Assembly (NCBI GenBank): GCA_025362035.1
Contig: JANYIN010000115.1
Coordinates: forward strand, 1 to 35,682
DNA: 35,682 nucleotides
From: Gemmatimonadaceae bacterium
GTDB lineage: Bacteria > Gemmatimonadota > Gemmatimonadetes > Gemmatimonadales > Gemmatimonadaceae
Direction: 5' to 3'
Both the position numbers and the translations under genes were made by a program. How positions within the stretch are numbered: position 1 is the first letter of the stretch; each line of letters starts with the position of its first letter. Positions 1 through 6,549 of the stretch are shown here, piece after piece. Under the pieces are notes generated by a model. It made no database searches, was not told the origin of the DNA, and saw only the letters and a list, made by a program, of their open reading frames with translations.

Positions 1-533
1 TCTTTCACTCCCCGCACAGGGGTGCTTTTCACCTGTCCCTCACGGTACTCGTCCACTATCGGTCACACAGGAGTCTTTAGCCTTGGAGGGTGGTCCCCCC
101 AGCTTCGCGCCCGGTTTCTCGTTCCGGGCGCTACTCAGGAATTCCGCTACGACCTGATCTCGTGTTCGGCTACCGGGCTCTCACCGTCTCTGGCCCCCCG
201 TTCCAGGGGAGTTCACCTCACCTGCCAGGCCGCGTCCGCGGCTCCTACAACCCCGATCCCACCAGGAGATCGGTTTGGGCTCGGTCCGTTTCGCTCGCCG
301 CTACTCCGGACATCTCGGTTGATTTCTCTTCCTCCAGGTACTGAGATGTTTCAGTTCCCCGGGTTCGCTTCACGCTTGCGCGTGATGACTGGCTTCCGCC
401 AGCCGGGTTGCCCCATTCGGCCATCTCGGGATCACCGCGTGTGTGCCACTCCCCCGAGCTTCTCGCAGCTTACCACGGCCTTCATCGCCTCTGTGTGCCC
501 AGGCATCCCCCACATGCCTTCCTTCGCTTGACC
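1..533 (-). rRNA. rrl: 23S ribosomal RNA, 5' portion (runs off the left edge)
   Basis: Read on the minus strand, the segment begins with GGTCAAGCG, matching the GGTTAAGCG start of bacterial 23S rRNA. It continues through the conserved GGGGGATGCCTGGGC and AGAGGCGATGAAGG stretches of domain I, so the mature 5' end is placed near position 533. The remaining ~2.4 kb of the gene lies outside the window. No 16S 3' end (anti-Shine-Dalgarno) and no tRNA-Ile/Ala spacer gene appears upstream, where a divergent protein gene starts at 1055. All plus-strand ORFs across this region are rRNA shadows. The RNA type is certain; the exact 5' nucleotide is estimated by alignment from memory. Confidence 0.96.
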
Positions 534-714
534 ACATCTACATGCCAAGCAGAACTACGCGCAGTGCTATCGCAATCTACCTCTTACCAATCCGCTGTTC
601 TCGTCATGGCACGCCACGACGAGCACATCGGCTCGGTAAAGATTCCATTTCCCACGATTTGCCGCCGGCCAAAAGACCAGACAAAAGCCGACGACCCATC
701 CTCTGTCCTTCACT

Positions 715-727
715 TGTCAATCAGCGT
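715..727 (-). promoter_or_regulatory. boxA-like antitermination element in the 23S leader
   Basis: On the minus strand the sequence CGCTGATTGACAA matches 9 of 13 positions of the E. coli rrn boxA (TGCTCTTTAACAA). It lies downstream of the putative promoter and about 180 nt before the 23S 5' end, where Nus-dependent antitermination elements are expected. The match is partial, so this is suggestive only. Confidence 0.35.
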
Positions 728-761
728 TCGCGAACTCGAACACTCTCGCGATGAGCCTTGC

Positions 762-790
762 ATTGTAAACGAGCTTCTGACGCGCTGCAA
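762..790 (-). promoter_or_regulatory. Sigma70-type promoter for the 23S rRNA gene
   Basis: The minus strand carries TTGCAG (785-790), a 17-bp spacer and TACAAT (762-767), close to the sigma70 consensus at both hexamers. Transcription would start near 755, giving a leader of roughly 220 nt before the 23S gene. This is the best promoter-like sequence in the intergenic region and implies that the 23S gene is transcribed independently of any 16S gene. Confidence 0.6.
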
Positions 791-1042
791 GTGCCGCGCC
801 CGGACATATGTGGTGCCCCTCTACCCTGCCGACGGCACGCAAACACTCCGCTGAACGCGGCATCGACGAGGGGCCTGAATCGTACTCCGGTTCGGCGCAA
901 ATCTCAAGGGTGGCACGCTGGCCGCGGTGAGTCAGTCCGGTCGTGACAATCGAGCGCGCCACGCCAGGGGCAGGGCGCACGCGAACACCTTGTCGCCTTC
1001 CCAAACTGCCCCCGCACCCGATCCGGCCGCTCGGCAGTCCGC

Positions 1043-1048
1043 TAACTT
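1043..1048 (+). promoter_or_regulatory. -10 element immediately before rlmI-like gene (leaderless type)
   Basis: CTAACTT places a TANNTT hexamer six nucleotides before the ATG at 1055, so transcription should start at or next to the start codon. There is no Shine-Dalgarno sequence. The same arrangement precedes four other genes in this window (22310, 31087 minus, 31724, 35498). Confidence 0.45.
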
Positions 1049-1054
1049 TGCGGC

Positions 1055-2218
1055 ATGCTCACAGCAACCGTCTCCACGAAAGGTGCGCGCCGCTGGGCCG
1101 CCGGCCACCCGTGGATCTACCGGAGCGACGTGCTGGACGCGCCTGCCGATGACGCTGGCGCAGTGCGCGTCACCGATCAGCGCGGGAAGCCACTTGGCAT
1201 CGCCCTCTGGAGCCCTCGGTCGGAAATCTCCCTCCGTCTTCTCTCGTCCAACGCCGACGCCACGATCGACGCGCCATGGTGGCACCACGCGATCGGTCGC
1301 GCCATCGCTCGACGCAGTGGACTCGATCGCGAAACGAACGCATTCCGACTCGTGCACGGCGAAGGCGACGGCCTTCCGTCCCTCGTGGTCGATCGCTACG
1401 ACCAATGGCTCGTCGTGCAACTGATGAGCGCGGGCCTGGAACACTTTCGGAGCGACATCGTACAGGCACTCCTGGACCATCTCTCCCCCGCCGGTATCCT
1501 GGCGCGACATGACGTCTCCCTGCGCGCCAAGGAAGGGCTCAGTCAGGATGTGGAGCTTCTGTTCGGAGCGGTGCCCGAAGAAATCGAGGTGCGCGAGGAT
1601 GCAGTTCGCTTCCTCGCCGCGCCATGGCACGGACAGAAGACTGGCGCCTTTCTCGACCAGCGCGAAAACCGGACGCTGGTTGGCCGCGTGGCACGGGGGC
1701 GAGCATTGGATTGCTTCAGCTATCACGGATCGTTCGCGCTGCACCTCGCTCGGCAAGCCAGCCACGTCGTCGCCCTCGACTCGTCCGCCCATGCACTTGT
1801 CCGCGCGGAGGAGAACTTCCGCCGGAACGGACTGACCAACGGCGAATTCATCGAGGCGAACGCCTTCGAATACCTCAAGGTGCAGGAGCGGGCGCGGGTG
1901 CGCTTCGACACCATCGTGCTCGATCCGCCGGCGTTCGCGAAAACACGCTCCGCGCTTCAGGCCGCGCTCCGCGGCTATAAAGAAATCAATCTGCGCGCCA
2001 TGCGCTTGTTGTCACCCGGCGGCGTGCTGTTCACCGCCAGCTGCTCCTATCACCTCACCAAACCGCTCTTCCTCGAAATGCTGGAAGCGGCAGCAGCGGA
2101 CAGCGGGCGACGCATGGTGCTGCGCGAACTCCGCGGACAAGCCGTCGACCATCCGGAACTGCTCACCGTCCCGGAGACGGGCTACATCAAGGGCGCGCTC
2201 CTCGAGGCGCTCGACTGA
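1055..2218 (+). CDS. rlmI: RlmI-like 23S rRNA (cytosine-C5) methyltransferase
   Basis: This class I SAM-dependent RNA methyltransferase of 387 aa is close in length to E. coli RlmI (about 396 aa), which methylates C1962 of 23S rRNA. The N-terminal ~75 residues, with the GARRWAAGHPWIYRSDV opening, fit a PUA RNA-binding domain. A linker (EENRTLV-like region) and a Rossmann domain follow, with SAM motif I DCFSYHGSFALHLA, the acidic post-I strand VVALDSS, motif IV LDPPAFAK and motif VI TASCSYHL, whose cysteine is typical of this subgroup. Its position beside a 23S rRNA gene is suggestive but not proof of substrate. The start has no Shine-Dalgarno sequence but sits six nucleotides after a -10-like hexamer, suggesting a leaderless mRNA. 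The exact target base is inferred from family. Confidence 0.85.
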   Translation: MLTATVSTKGARRWAAGHPWIYRSDVLDAPADDAGAVRVTDQRGKPLGIALWSPRSEISLRLLSSNADATIDAPWWHHAIGRAIARRSGLDRETNAFRLVHGEGDGLPSLVVDRYDQWLVVQLMSAGLEHFRSDIVQALLDHLSPAGILARHDVSLRAKEGLSQDVELLFGAVPEEIEVREDAVRFLAAPWHGQKTGAFLDQRENRTLVGRVARGRALDCFSYHGSFALHLARQASHVVALDSSAHALVRAEENFRRNGLTNGEFIEANAFEYLKVQERARVRFDTIVLDPPAFAKTRSALQAALRGYKEINLRAMRLLSPGGVLFTASCSYHLTKPLFLEMLEAAAADSGRRMVLRELRGQAVDHPELLTVPETGYIKGALLEALD

Positions 2219-2307
2219 TTGCATTTATGTCTGCCGCGCGTCCTCGGGTGGACTCGAGTGACATCACGTGCGCGAGGGCGTTGCGATGTGAGCGCGAGCG
2301 TGCCCGT

Positions 2308-3081
2308 CTATTTCTGGCACGACGGACAGTAGTACGTACCTCGCCCCGCTTGCACCATTCGTTCTATTGATGTCTTGCAGCGACGGCACGGCTGCCCCGC
2401 GCGATCGTACACATCCAACTGCGCGGCGGCGTCGTCGGTGTACCGTGCTCCGGTCGCGCGCTTCAGCACCGTCGAGATCGCCGTTCGCAGGGCACGGACC
2501 TGCGCTCGGCTCAGCGAATTGCTCGCCGCTCGCGGATCGATCCGTGCCCGCCAGAGTGATTCCGCGACGTAGATGTTTCCCAGGCCAGCCACGAGTCTCT
2601 GGTCGAGTAGCGCGTTCTTGATCGGAGCACGTCGCAGCGCAAGGGCGGCACTGAGTTGTTCGGCGCTCCAGTTCGCATCCGCGGCATCGGGGCCGAGCCC
2701 GAGCTCGGGCATTTCGCCCGCAGGATGAAGTTCGAAGGTCCCCAGCGCGCGCGAGTCCACAAGTACAAGACGACTCCCGTTGATGAACTCGATGGCGACT
2801 CGGGCGAAACGCGGAAGGGCCGCGCGCGTGGTGTCCTGCACCCAGTCGCCGCTCATCCGGAAATGCGCGTGAAGTACACGCCCGTCTCGGAGATGCAGGA
2901 GCTGGTGTTTCCCACGGCGCTCCACGCGCTCGACGTGCGCGCCCACAAGCAACCGGAGTCGGCTCAACGAAACTCGGCGACGAAACGCGGGGTGTAGCAA
3001 TCGCACTCGCGCGATCGTTTGGCCTTCCGCGGCACTCCTCAACAGATCAAGGGCTGCTTCAACTTCCGGAAGTTCAGGCAT
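2308..3081 (-). CDS. mutM: Formamidopyrimidine-DNA glycosylase (Fpg/MutM)
   Basis: This bifunctional base-excision repair glycosylase/AP lyase removes 8-oxoguanine and formamidopyrimidines. The protein starts MPELPEVE, in which Pro2 is the catalytic nucleophile and Glu3 assists, so the start is fixed. The helix-two-turn-helix region contains LVAGLGNIYVAESLW with the conserved Asn. The C-terminus is an intact four-cysteine zinc finger, CRRC...CPSC. At 257 aa it is slightly shorter than the usual ~270. A Shine-Dalgarno GAGGAG lies four nucleotides before the ATG, and a TAGCTT -10-like hexamer lies at 3112-3117 (minus), giving a conventional leader of about 25 nt. It is convergent with the rlmI-like gene; I see no clear terminator in the 89-nt gap. 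Confidence 0.95.
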   Translation of the reverse strand: MPELPEVEAALDLLRSAAEGQTIARVRLLHPAFRRRVSLSRLRLLVGAHVERVERRGKHQLLHLRDGRVLHAHFRMSGDWVQDTTRAALPRFARVAIEFINGSRLVLVDSRALGTFELHPAGEMPELGLGPDAADANWSAEQLSAALALRRAPIKNALLDQRLVAGLGNIYVAESLWRARIDPRAASNSLSRAQVRALRTAISTVLKRATGARYTDDAAAQLDVYDRAGQPCRRCKTSIERMVQAGRGTYYCPSCQK

Positions 3082-3242
3082 CCTGCTCCTCGAGGCTCAC
3101 GTGGAACACGCAAGCTAGGCAGAATGCGCCGTATGCTCACGCCCCCCGTCCTCCCCGAGACTGCCGTTGTCGCGCGGTTGATGTCGGCACGAGGCGATAC
3201 GCGTTGCGCGGGATAACGATCTAAACAGGTGTAGCCGAGTTC

Positions 3243-3257
3243 GTTTACGCGATAAAC
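3243..3257. repeat. Short inverted repeat upstream of the 3327 gene
   Basis: GTTTA-cgcga-TAAAC is a perfect 5-bp inverted repeat in the AT-rich part of the divergent fpg/3327 intergenic region, 18 nt before a candidate -35 element. It could be an operator half-site pair, but it is short enough to be chance. Confidence 0.3.
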
Positions 3258-3274
3258 TTAATTGGCACAAATAC

Positions 3275-3302
3275 TTGCGCGATCGCCCGATTGTTCTAGC
3301 TT
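3275..3302 (+). promoter_or_regulatory. Candidate sigma70 promoter of the 3327 gene
   Basis: TTGCGC (3275-3280), a 16-bp spacer and TAGCTT (3297-3302) would start transcription near 3309, leaving about 17 nt of leader before the ATG at 3327. The -10 has the same TANNTT form seen at other genes here. Confidence 0.45.
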
Positions 3303-3326
3303 AGTCGCGTCCTCAGCCCATCCCGC

Positions 3327-4097
3327 ATGACGCCGCGCCAGTCCCGATCTCTCAAGTTCGAGTACCAGGACTATCTCGAGCGTGAGATCGAGAATTACAA
3401 GGACTCAGTGTCTCGCAAGGTGCTTCTGTCCATCGCCGACGATGCGGTGGCTGTGATTGCCGCCAAGGAACAGGTGGAACTGGGCGAGATGACGCTGTGC
3501 ATCGAAGTGGACAAGATCATCTCCAAGCGGTTGAGACTGCCCACCTTCGCCGTGTGGCAGAGTCGGCGCGTGAAGTTGTTGAAGGAGCTTCGTCGCCCTG
3601 AGCATTGGGGATTGAGCCGCGATCATGCGGTCGTGCGCGCCGTGCAATCCGTCACGGGTGATTCACGCGTGCTGCTCGCCGGCGCGCTGATTGATTCACC
3701 GGCCCTGTATCTGGCGGCCAATGGGTGCGATGTGACGGCGTTGGCTGCGCCCGACGACGTGCAGCGGGTACTCGACGCGGCGCGGGAAGCGGGTCTCGGC
3801 GACTACGTTCACGCCAGCACTCTGGGTCTCGATTGCTTTACGCCGGAGGCGCCGCTCAGTGCGGTGATTTACTCGCCTGCCGCGTTCAAAGGGCTGAGTG
3901 CGGCGGAACGCGCGCGCGTGATTCAGGTGTTGCAGAGTGCCACCGCTGACGGTGGCGTGCACCTGGTTCAAACAATCGTCGCCGGCAAGCGGACTCCTGT
4001 GTCGATCGACGAGCTGCGCCGTCGGTATCGGGGGTGGGACGTGACAGTTGACGAAGGGGAGTCGAACAGCTTTCTGGCGCGAAAGGGAGTGGCGTAG
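3327..4097 (+). CDS. Protein with N-terminal helical region and Rossmann/methyltransferase-like fold, function unknown
   Basis: I do not recognise this 256-aa protein as a named family. Residues 1-100 are predicted mostly helical and charged (YLEREIENYKDSVSRK opening). From about residue 105 the pattern resembles a class I methyltransferase fold: a strand-loop GDSRVLLAGALIDSPALYLA where a SAM-binding glycine-rich loop would sit, a second strand CDVTALAAPDD, and a later strand-turn LSAVIYSPAAFKGLSAAER in the position of motif IV/V. The canonical GxGxG and the acidic residue after strand 2 are absent, so SAM binding is doubtful and it may be a degenerate methyltransferase used as a scaffold. 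It has no signal peptide or membrane segment, so it is probably cytoplasmic. It has its own promoter and no operon partner. Confidence 0.8.
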   Translation: MTPRQSRSLKFEYQDYLEREIENYKDSVSRKVLLSIADDAVAVIAAKEQVELGEMTLCIEVDKIISKRLRLPTFAVWQSRRVKLLKELRRPEHWGLSRDHAVVRAVQSVTGDSRVLLAGALIDSPALYLAANGCDVTALAAPDDVQRVLDAAREAGLGDYVHASTLGLDCFTPEAPLSAVIYSPAAFKGLSAAERARVIQVLQSATADGGVHLVQTIVAGKRTPVSIDELRRRYRGWDVTVDEGESNSFLARKGVA

Positions 4098-4260
4098 CGG
4101 AGGCAATGTTGCAGAATGACTCATCAGGCGACGTAACGAAGCGTATCAATGGGACACAGGGCGGCCGATCATTCGGTCGCTCATTTTCGTAAGCCCTTTC
4201 TCTGGAACGAGTTGACAATTCGCGCCGCGATGGCATTCAAGGTGCTTTGTAGCGAGGGTG

Positions 4261-4283
4261 CCCCCGACCGTTCCGGGGGTTTT
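4261..4283 (+). terminator. Terminator-like hairpin in the leader of the 54-aa ORF
   Basis: CCCCCG, a 7-nt loop and CGGGGG are followed by TTTT, the form of an intrinsic terminator. It lies between a consensus TTGACA (4212-4217) and the small ORF at 4312. It could end a short transcript, terminate read-through from the 3327 gene, or act as an attenuator for the ORF. No -10 of quality accompanies the TTGACA. Confidence 0.5.
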
Positions 4284-4311
4284 CCTTATTCGTTGGCGTC
4301 AGCCTTTCTAT

Positions 4312-4476
4312 ATGAAGCAGAAGAAGCACGAGACTCACATCGAGTCCGATGAGCCAGTTGGTATCGTGATCTCCAGTGGTTGGGAGGTCGAATCCGTTCC
4401 CCGATTCAGCGCCTATATGTGGGCGCCGGCTCCCGAGGACGACGCCGAGGAGGATGTGCAGCCTGCGCTGAGCTAA
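4312..4476 (+). CDS. 54-aa acidic small protein, function unknown
   Basis: This short ORF begins MKQKKHETHIESDEPVG, has a hydrophobic/aromatic centre (GIVISSGW, FSAYMWAPAP) and ends in an acidic tail EDDAEEDV. I do not recognise it. Support for its being real is its compact shape, a plausible folded centre flanked by charged ends, its position between a terminator-like hairpin and a perfect 18-bp hairpin directly after its stop codon, and the absence of any overlapping better gene. There is no good Shine-Dalgarno sequence. An upstream in-frame GTG (4258) would lie inside the hairpin, so the ATG at 4312 is preferred. It has no membrane segment or metal-binding motif. Confidence 0.55.
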   Translation: MKQKKHETHIESDEPVGIVISSGWEVESVPRFSAYMWAPAPEDDAEEDVQPALS

Positions 4477-4486
4477 GGCTACTGGG

Positions 4487-4526
4487 ATACAGAACGCGCT
4501 GCGGAGTACCGCAGCGCGTTCTGTAT
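4487..4526. terminator. Perfect 18-bp hairpin, bidirectional terminator
   Basis: The arms at 4487-4504 and 4509-4526 are perfectly complementary over 18 bp and enclose an AGTA tetraloop. It sits 10 nt after the 54-aa ORF, between two convergent small genes. There is no strong U-tract, but the stem is long and GC-rich in its upper part. A bidirectional terminator or transcript-stabilising structure is the simplest reading. Confidence 0.7.
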
Positions 4527-4555
4527 TCTGAGTGGAGCATGCAGCGTGGAGCGAA

Positions 4556-4583
4556 AGAAGCCGGCGCCAAGGCGCCGGCTTCT
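4556..4583 (-). terminator. 13-bp hairpin terminator of the Lys/Ala-rich microprotein gene
   Basis: The arms AGAAGCCGGCGCC (4556-4568) and GGCGCCGGCTTCT (4571-4583) are perfectly complementary with a two-base gap. It starts 22 nt downstream of the minus-strand gene ending at 4606 and is followed in that direction by a T-containing stretch (TTCTTTC), as in intrinsic terminators. Confidence 0.7.
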
Positions 4584-4605
4584 CCGTTGTACAATGACGG
4601 ACAGC

Positions 4606-4734
4606 TTACTTCTTTTTCTTTGCAGCCTTCTTGGCCGTCTTCTTGGCCGCCTTCTTGGCGCCGCCCTTCTTCGCGGTCTTCTTTGCAGGCGACTTCTTCG
4701 CGGCCTTCTTGGCAGTCTTCTTTTTTGCAGCCAT
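4606..4734 (-). CDS. 42-aa lysine/alanine-rich histone H1-like microprotein
   Basis: The protein starts MAAKKKTAKKAAKKSPAKK and consists almost wholly of Lys, Ala, Thr and Pro in AAKK/TAKK repeats, like the C-terminal tail of histone H1 and bacterial H1-like or AlgP-type proteins. It is therefore probably a non-specific DNA-binding, DNA-compacting or RNA-binding peptide. A good Shine-Dalgarno GGAG lies seven nucleotides before this ATG; the longer 77-aa reading from 4839 has an N-terminus that looks random, so I chose the short form. It is convergent with the 54-aa ORF and has its own hairpin terminator. Its composition echoes the C-terminal tail of the NYN-LOTUS protein (9259-11208). The annotation rests on composition only. 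Confidence 0.75.
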   Translation of the reverse strand: MAAKKKTAKKAAKKSPAKKTAKKGGAKKAAKKTAKKAAKKKK

Positions 4735-5483
4735 GGTAATCTCCAATGAAGGAGTGAATCGCTCGATCGAACCCCCGGTGGTTCGGACGAGCCAATGGGT
4801 GGCCGCCGAGGCGGTTTCCCCACTGCGGCACGATCTCATGGCGAGACCGTGACGACGTGCGACGCTATCAAGAAACTGCGTCGCTTAGAATCCAGAAACG
4901 TTGACACGCAAATTCGCGACCGCGAGCTCGGCCTTCCGAAGGGAAAGACGCGTCGCGCGTGAATCGTGCGTGGTGCGCTGATATACAGGACGAAGATATG
5001 GGGATCTGGTGACAAGAACATCATGCGCCGGCGACGCAAGCGCGGTGTCGTTCGAGTCGGACGTGGCGTGGCGAGGCGACAATGCAGCCGAACCATACGC
5101 GACGGCGGCGGATTGAGCCGCAGCGATTGTGGCGTTCGCAGCGGTGGCAGCAGAAGTGATGGTACTGAATTCTCTGCGGGTCGAACCCACGCAATAGCCT
5201 GTGCACTGGTGACGGCTCGATGCGCGCTCGGATGATGGCGCACCACTCATGAGCATCTGGCGCGAATATAGGAACGAGTGAAATCGCACGCAATAGTGAA
5301 TCGCGCGTCTCATTGTTCCTCATGGTTCTTCGTGCGCCGGTTCCTTCGCCGTGATCTGTCTCACCAAATGCATCACGCGCACTGCACATGCACTTCCCTC
5401 ATCCCAAGTCACCTGCGAGTTTTCGTGCACGCCGCGACCGAAACGCGTCGATCAGGATCACTCTGCACTGTGAGCGAGGCGAC
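4735..5483. other. 749-bp intergenic region with no recognisable gene
   Basis: This interval lies between the microprotein and tdh genes. Open frames exist on both strands (for example 4885-5313 minus), but their translations are rich in Arg, Cys, His and Ser, lack domains and resemble shadow ORFs. I looked for tmRNA, RNase P, SRP RNA and tRNA signatures and found none that folds correctly. It must hold the divergent promoters for the microprotein and tdh; an AT-rich AATATAGG at about 5265 could be part of the tdh promoter. Confidence 0.5.
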
Positions 5484-6512
5484 GTGAGAGCGCTTGTGAA
5501 GGAGACGGCCGGACCTGGGTTCATTTTGCGCGACGTCGCGCGGCCGGTCATCCGCGACGATGAAGTATTGATCAAGGTCCGTCGGGCCGGCGTGTGCGGA
5601 ACGGACGTGCACATCTATGACTGGGACGCGTGGGCGCAGGGACGCTGTCGGCCGCCGTTCACCGTGGGACACGAATTCGCCGGCGATGTCGTGCAGGTCG
5701 GCCGCCTCGTCGCCGACGTGCGCGAAGGCGATCGCGTCACCGCCGAAGGGCACATCGTGTGCGGACGGTGCCACCTCTGCCGCACCGGCAACGCCCACGT
5801 ATGCCCGAACACACGCATCATCGGCGTGGATCGCGACGGCTGCTTCGCGGACTACATCGCCATGCCTGCGTCGAACGTCTGGCACCTCGACGAATCCGTA
5901 TCCTACGAGATCGGAGGGATCCACGATCCCATGGGCAACGCGTTTCACACTGCGCTGGTCGGAACGGAACTTCCCGGCAAGACGGTTCTCATCACGGGGT
6001 GCGGTCCGATCGGCCTCTTCGCCGTGGGCATCTGCAAGGCGGCGGGTGCCTCGCGCATCCTAGCGAGCGACGTGAACGCAACTCGTCTCGATCTCGCCCT
6101 GCGCATGGGGGCGCACGACGCCCTCACGCCACCGGACGCGGCGCGCGTCGTCAAGGCCAGGACCGCAGATCTCGGCGTCGACGTGGTGCTCGAAATGTCA
6201 GGTGTGCCGTCGGCCATCCATCAGGCATTCGCGCTGGTGCGCGTCGGTGGGCGCGTGCAAATGCTCGGCATTCCCGCGAAGCCGATGGACGTCGACTTTG
6301 CCACCGAGATCATCTTCAAAGGCATCACCGTGTACGGCGTGGTGGGCCGCCGCATGTACGACACCTGGATCCAGATGACGCAGTTCCTGCGCTCGGGTCA
6401 GTTCGACCCGACTCCCGTGATCACGCACCGCTTCCCCCTCGAGCGCTTCGATGACGCGATCGCCGCGATCAAGGGCGGATCCGCAGGAAAGGTCGTGTTC
6501 GAAATCGCGTGA
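5484..6512 (+). CDS. tdh: L-threonine 3-dehydrogenase
   Basis: This zinc-dependent medium-chain dehydrogenase oxidises L-threonine to 2-amino-3-ketobutyrate with NAD+. The GTG start at 5484 gives MRALVKE..., aligning with the E. coli Tdh N-terminus (MKALSKL...); upstream in-frame sequence is unrelated. Catalytic zinc ligands are visible in VCGTDVHIYDWD (Cys, and the His of the relay) and GHEFAGDV. The four-cysteine structural zinc lobe follows (CGRCHLC...C). The Rossmann motif is ITGCGPIGLFAVGI and the NAD-binding acid is in ASDVNATR. VVLEMSGVPSAI and the GVVGRRMYDTWIQM segment are characteristic of Tdh rather than generic alcohol dehydrogenases. At 342 aa it matches the family length (341). 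kbl follows 37 nt downstream, forming the threonine-degradation operon. Confidence 0.93.
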   Translation: MRALVKETAGPGFILRDVARPVIRDDEVLIKVRRAGVCGTDVHIYDWDAWAQGRCRPPFTVGHEFAGDVVQVGRLVADVREGDRVTAEGHIVCGRCHLCRTGNAHVCPNTRIIGVDRDGCFADYIAMPASNVWHLDESVSYEIGGIHDPMGNAFHTALVGTELPGKTVLITGCGPIGLFAVGICKAAGASRILASDVNATRLDLALRMGAHDALTPPDAARVVKARTADLGVDVVLEMSGVPSAIHQAFALVRVGGRVQMLGIPAKPMDVDFATEIIFKGITVYGVVGRRMYDTWIQMTQFLRSGQFDPTPVITHRFPLERFDDAIAAIKGGSAGKVVFEIA

Positions 6513-6549
6513 CCGCGGGGATGTTGACCGACTCACCTCTTGATCTTCC

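Larger units (their letters stand above)
534..1042. other. Intergenic region: 23S leader and divergent promoters, no gene seen
   Basis: This interval separates the 23S gene from the divergent rlmI-like gene. I searched both strands for tRNA T-arms, a 16S 3' end and plausible small proteins and saw none. The several open frames are long only because of base composition and lack convincing start sites or recognisable products. It holds the 23S leader, the boxA-like element and the 23S promoter. Confidence 0.6.

Noticed and set aside
1..854. Plus-strand ORFs across the left edge
   Set aside because: They overlap the 23S rRNA gene and its leader and are shadows of rRNA sequence.
932..1792. 286-codon minus-strand open frame over the rlmI-like gene
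   Set aside because: It is antisense to a clearly recognised methyltransferase and has a random-looking translation.
3263..3278. Sigma54-like site TGGCAC-N6-TTGC upstream of the 3327 gene
   Set aside because: Sigma54 promoters need five nucleotides between TGGCAC and TTGC; here there are six, and the element sits inside a better sigma70 arrangement.
5177..5190. tRNA T-loop-like GGGTTCGACCC on the minus strand
   Set aside because: The 5-bp stem does not pair with a 7-nt TTC-type loop in the correct register and no acceptor or anticodon arms are found.
4885..5313. 142-codon minus-strand open frame in the gap before tdh
   Set aside because: Translation lacks any domain or start signal; composition resembles a shadow of GC-rich intergenic DNA.
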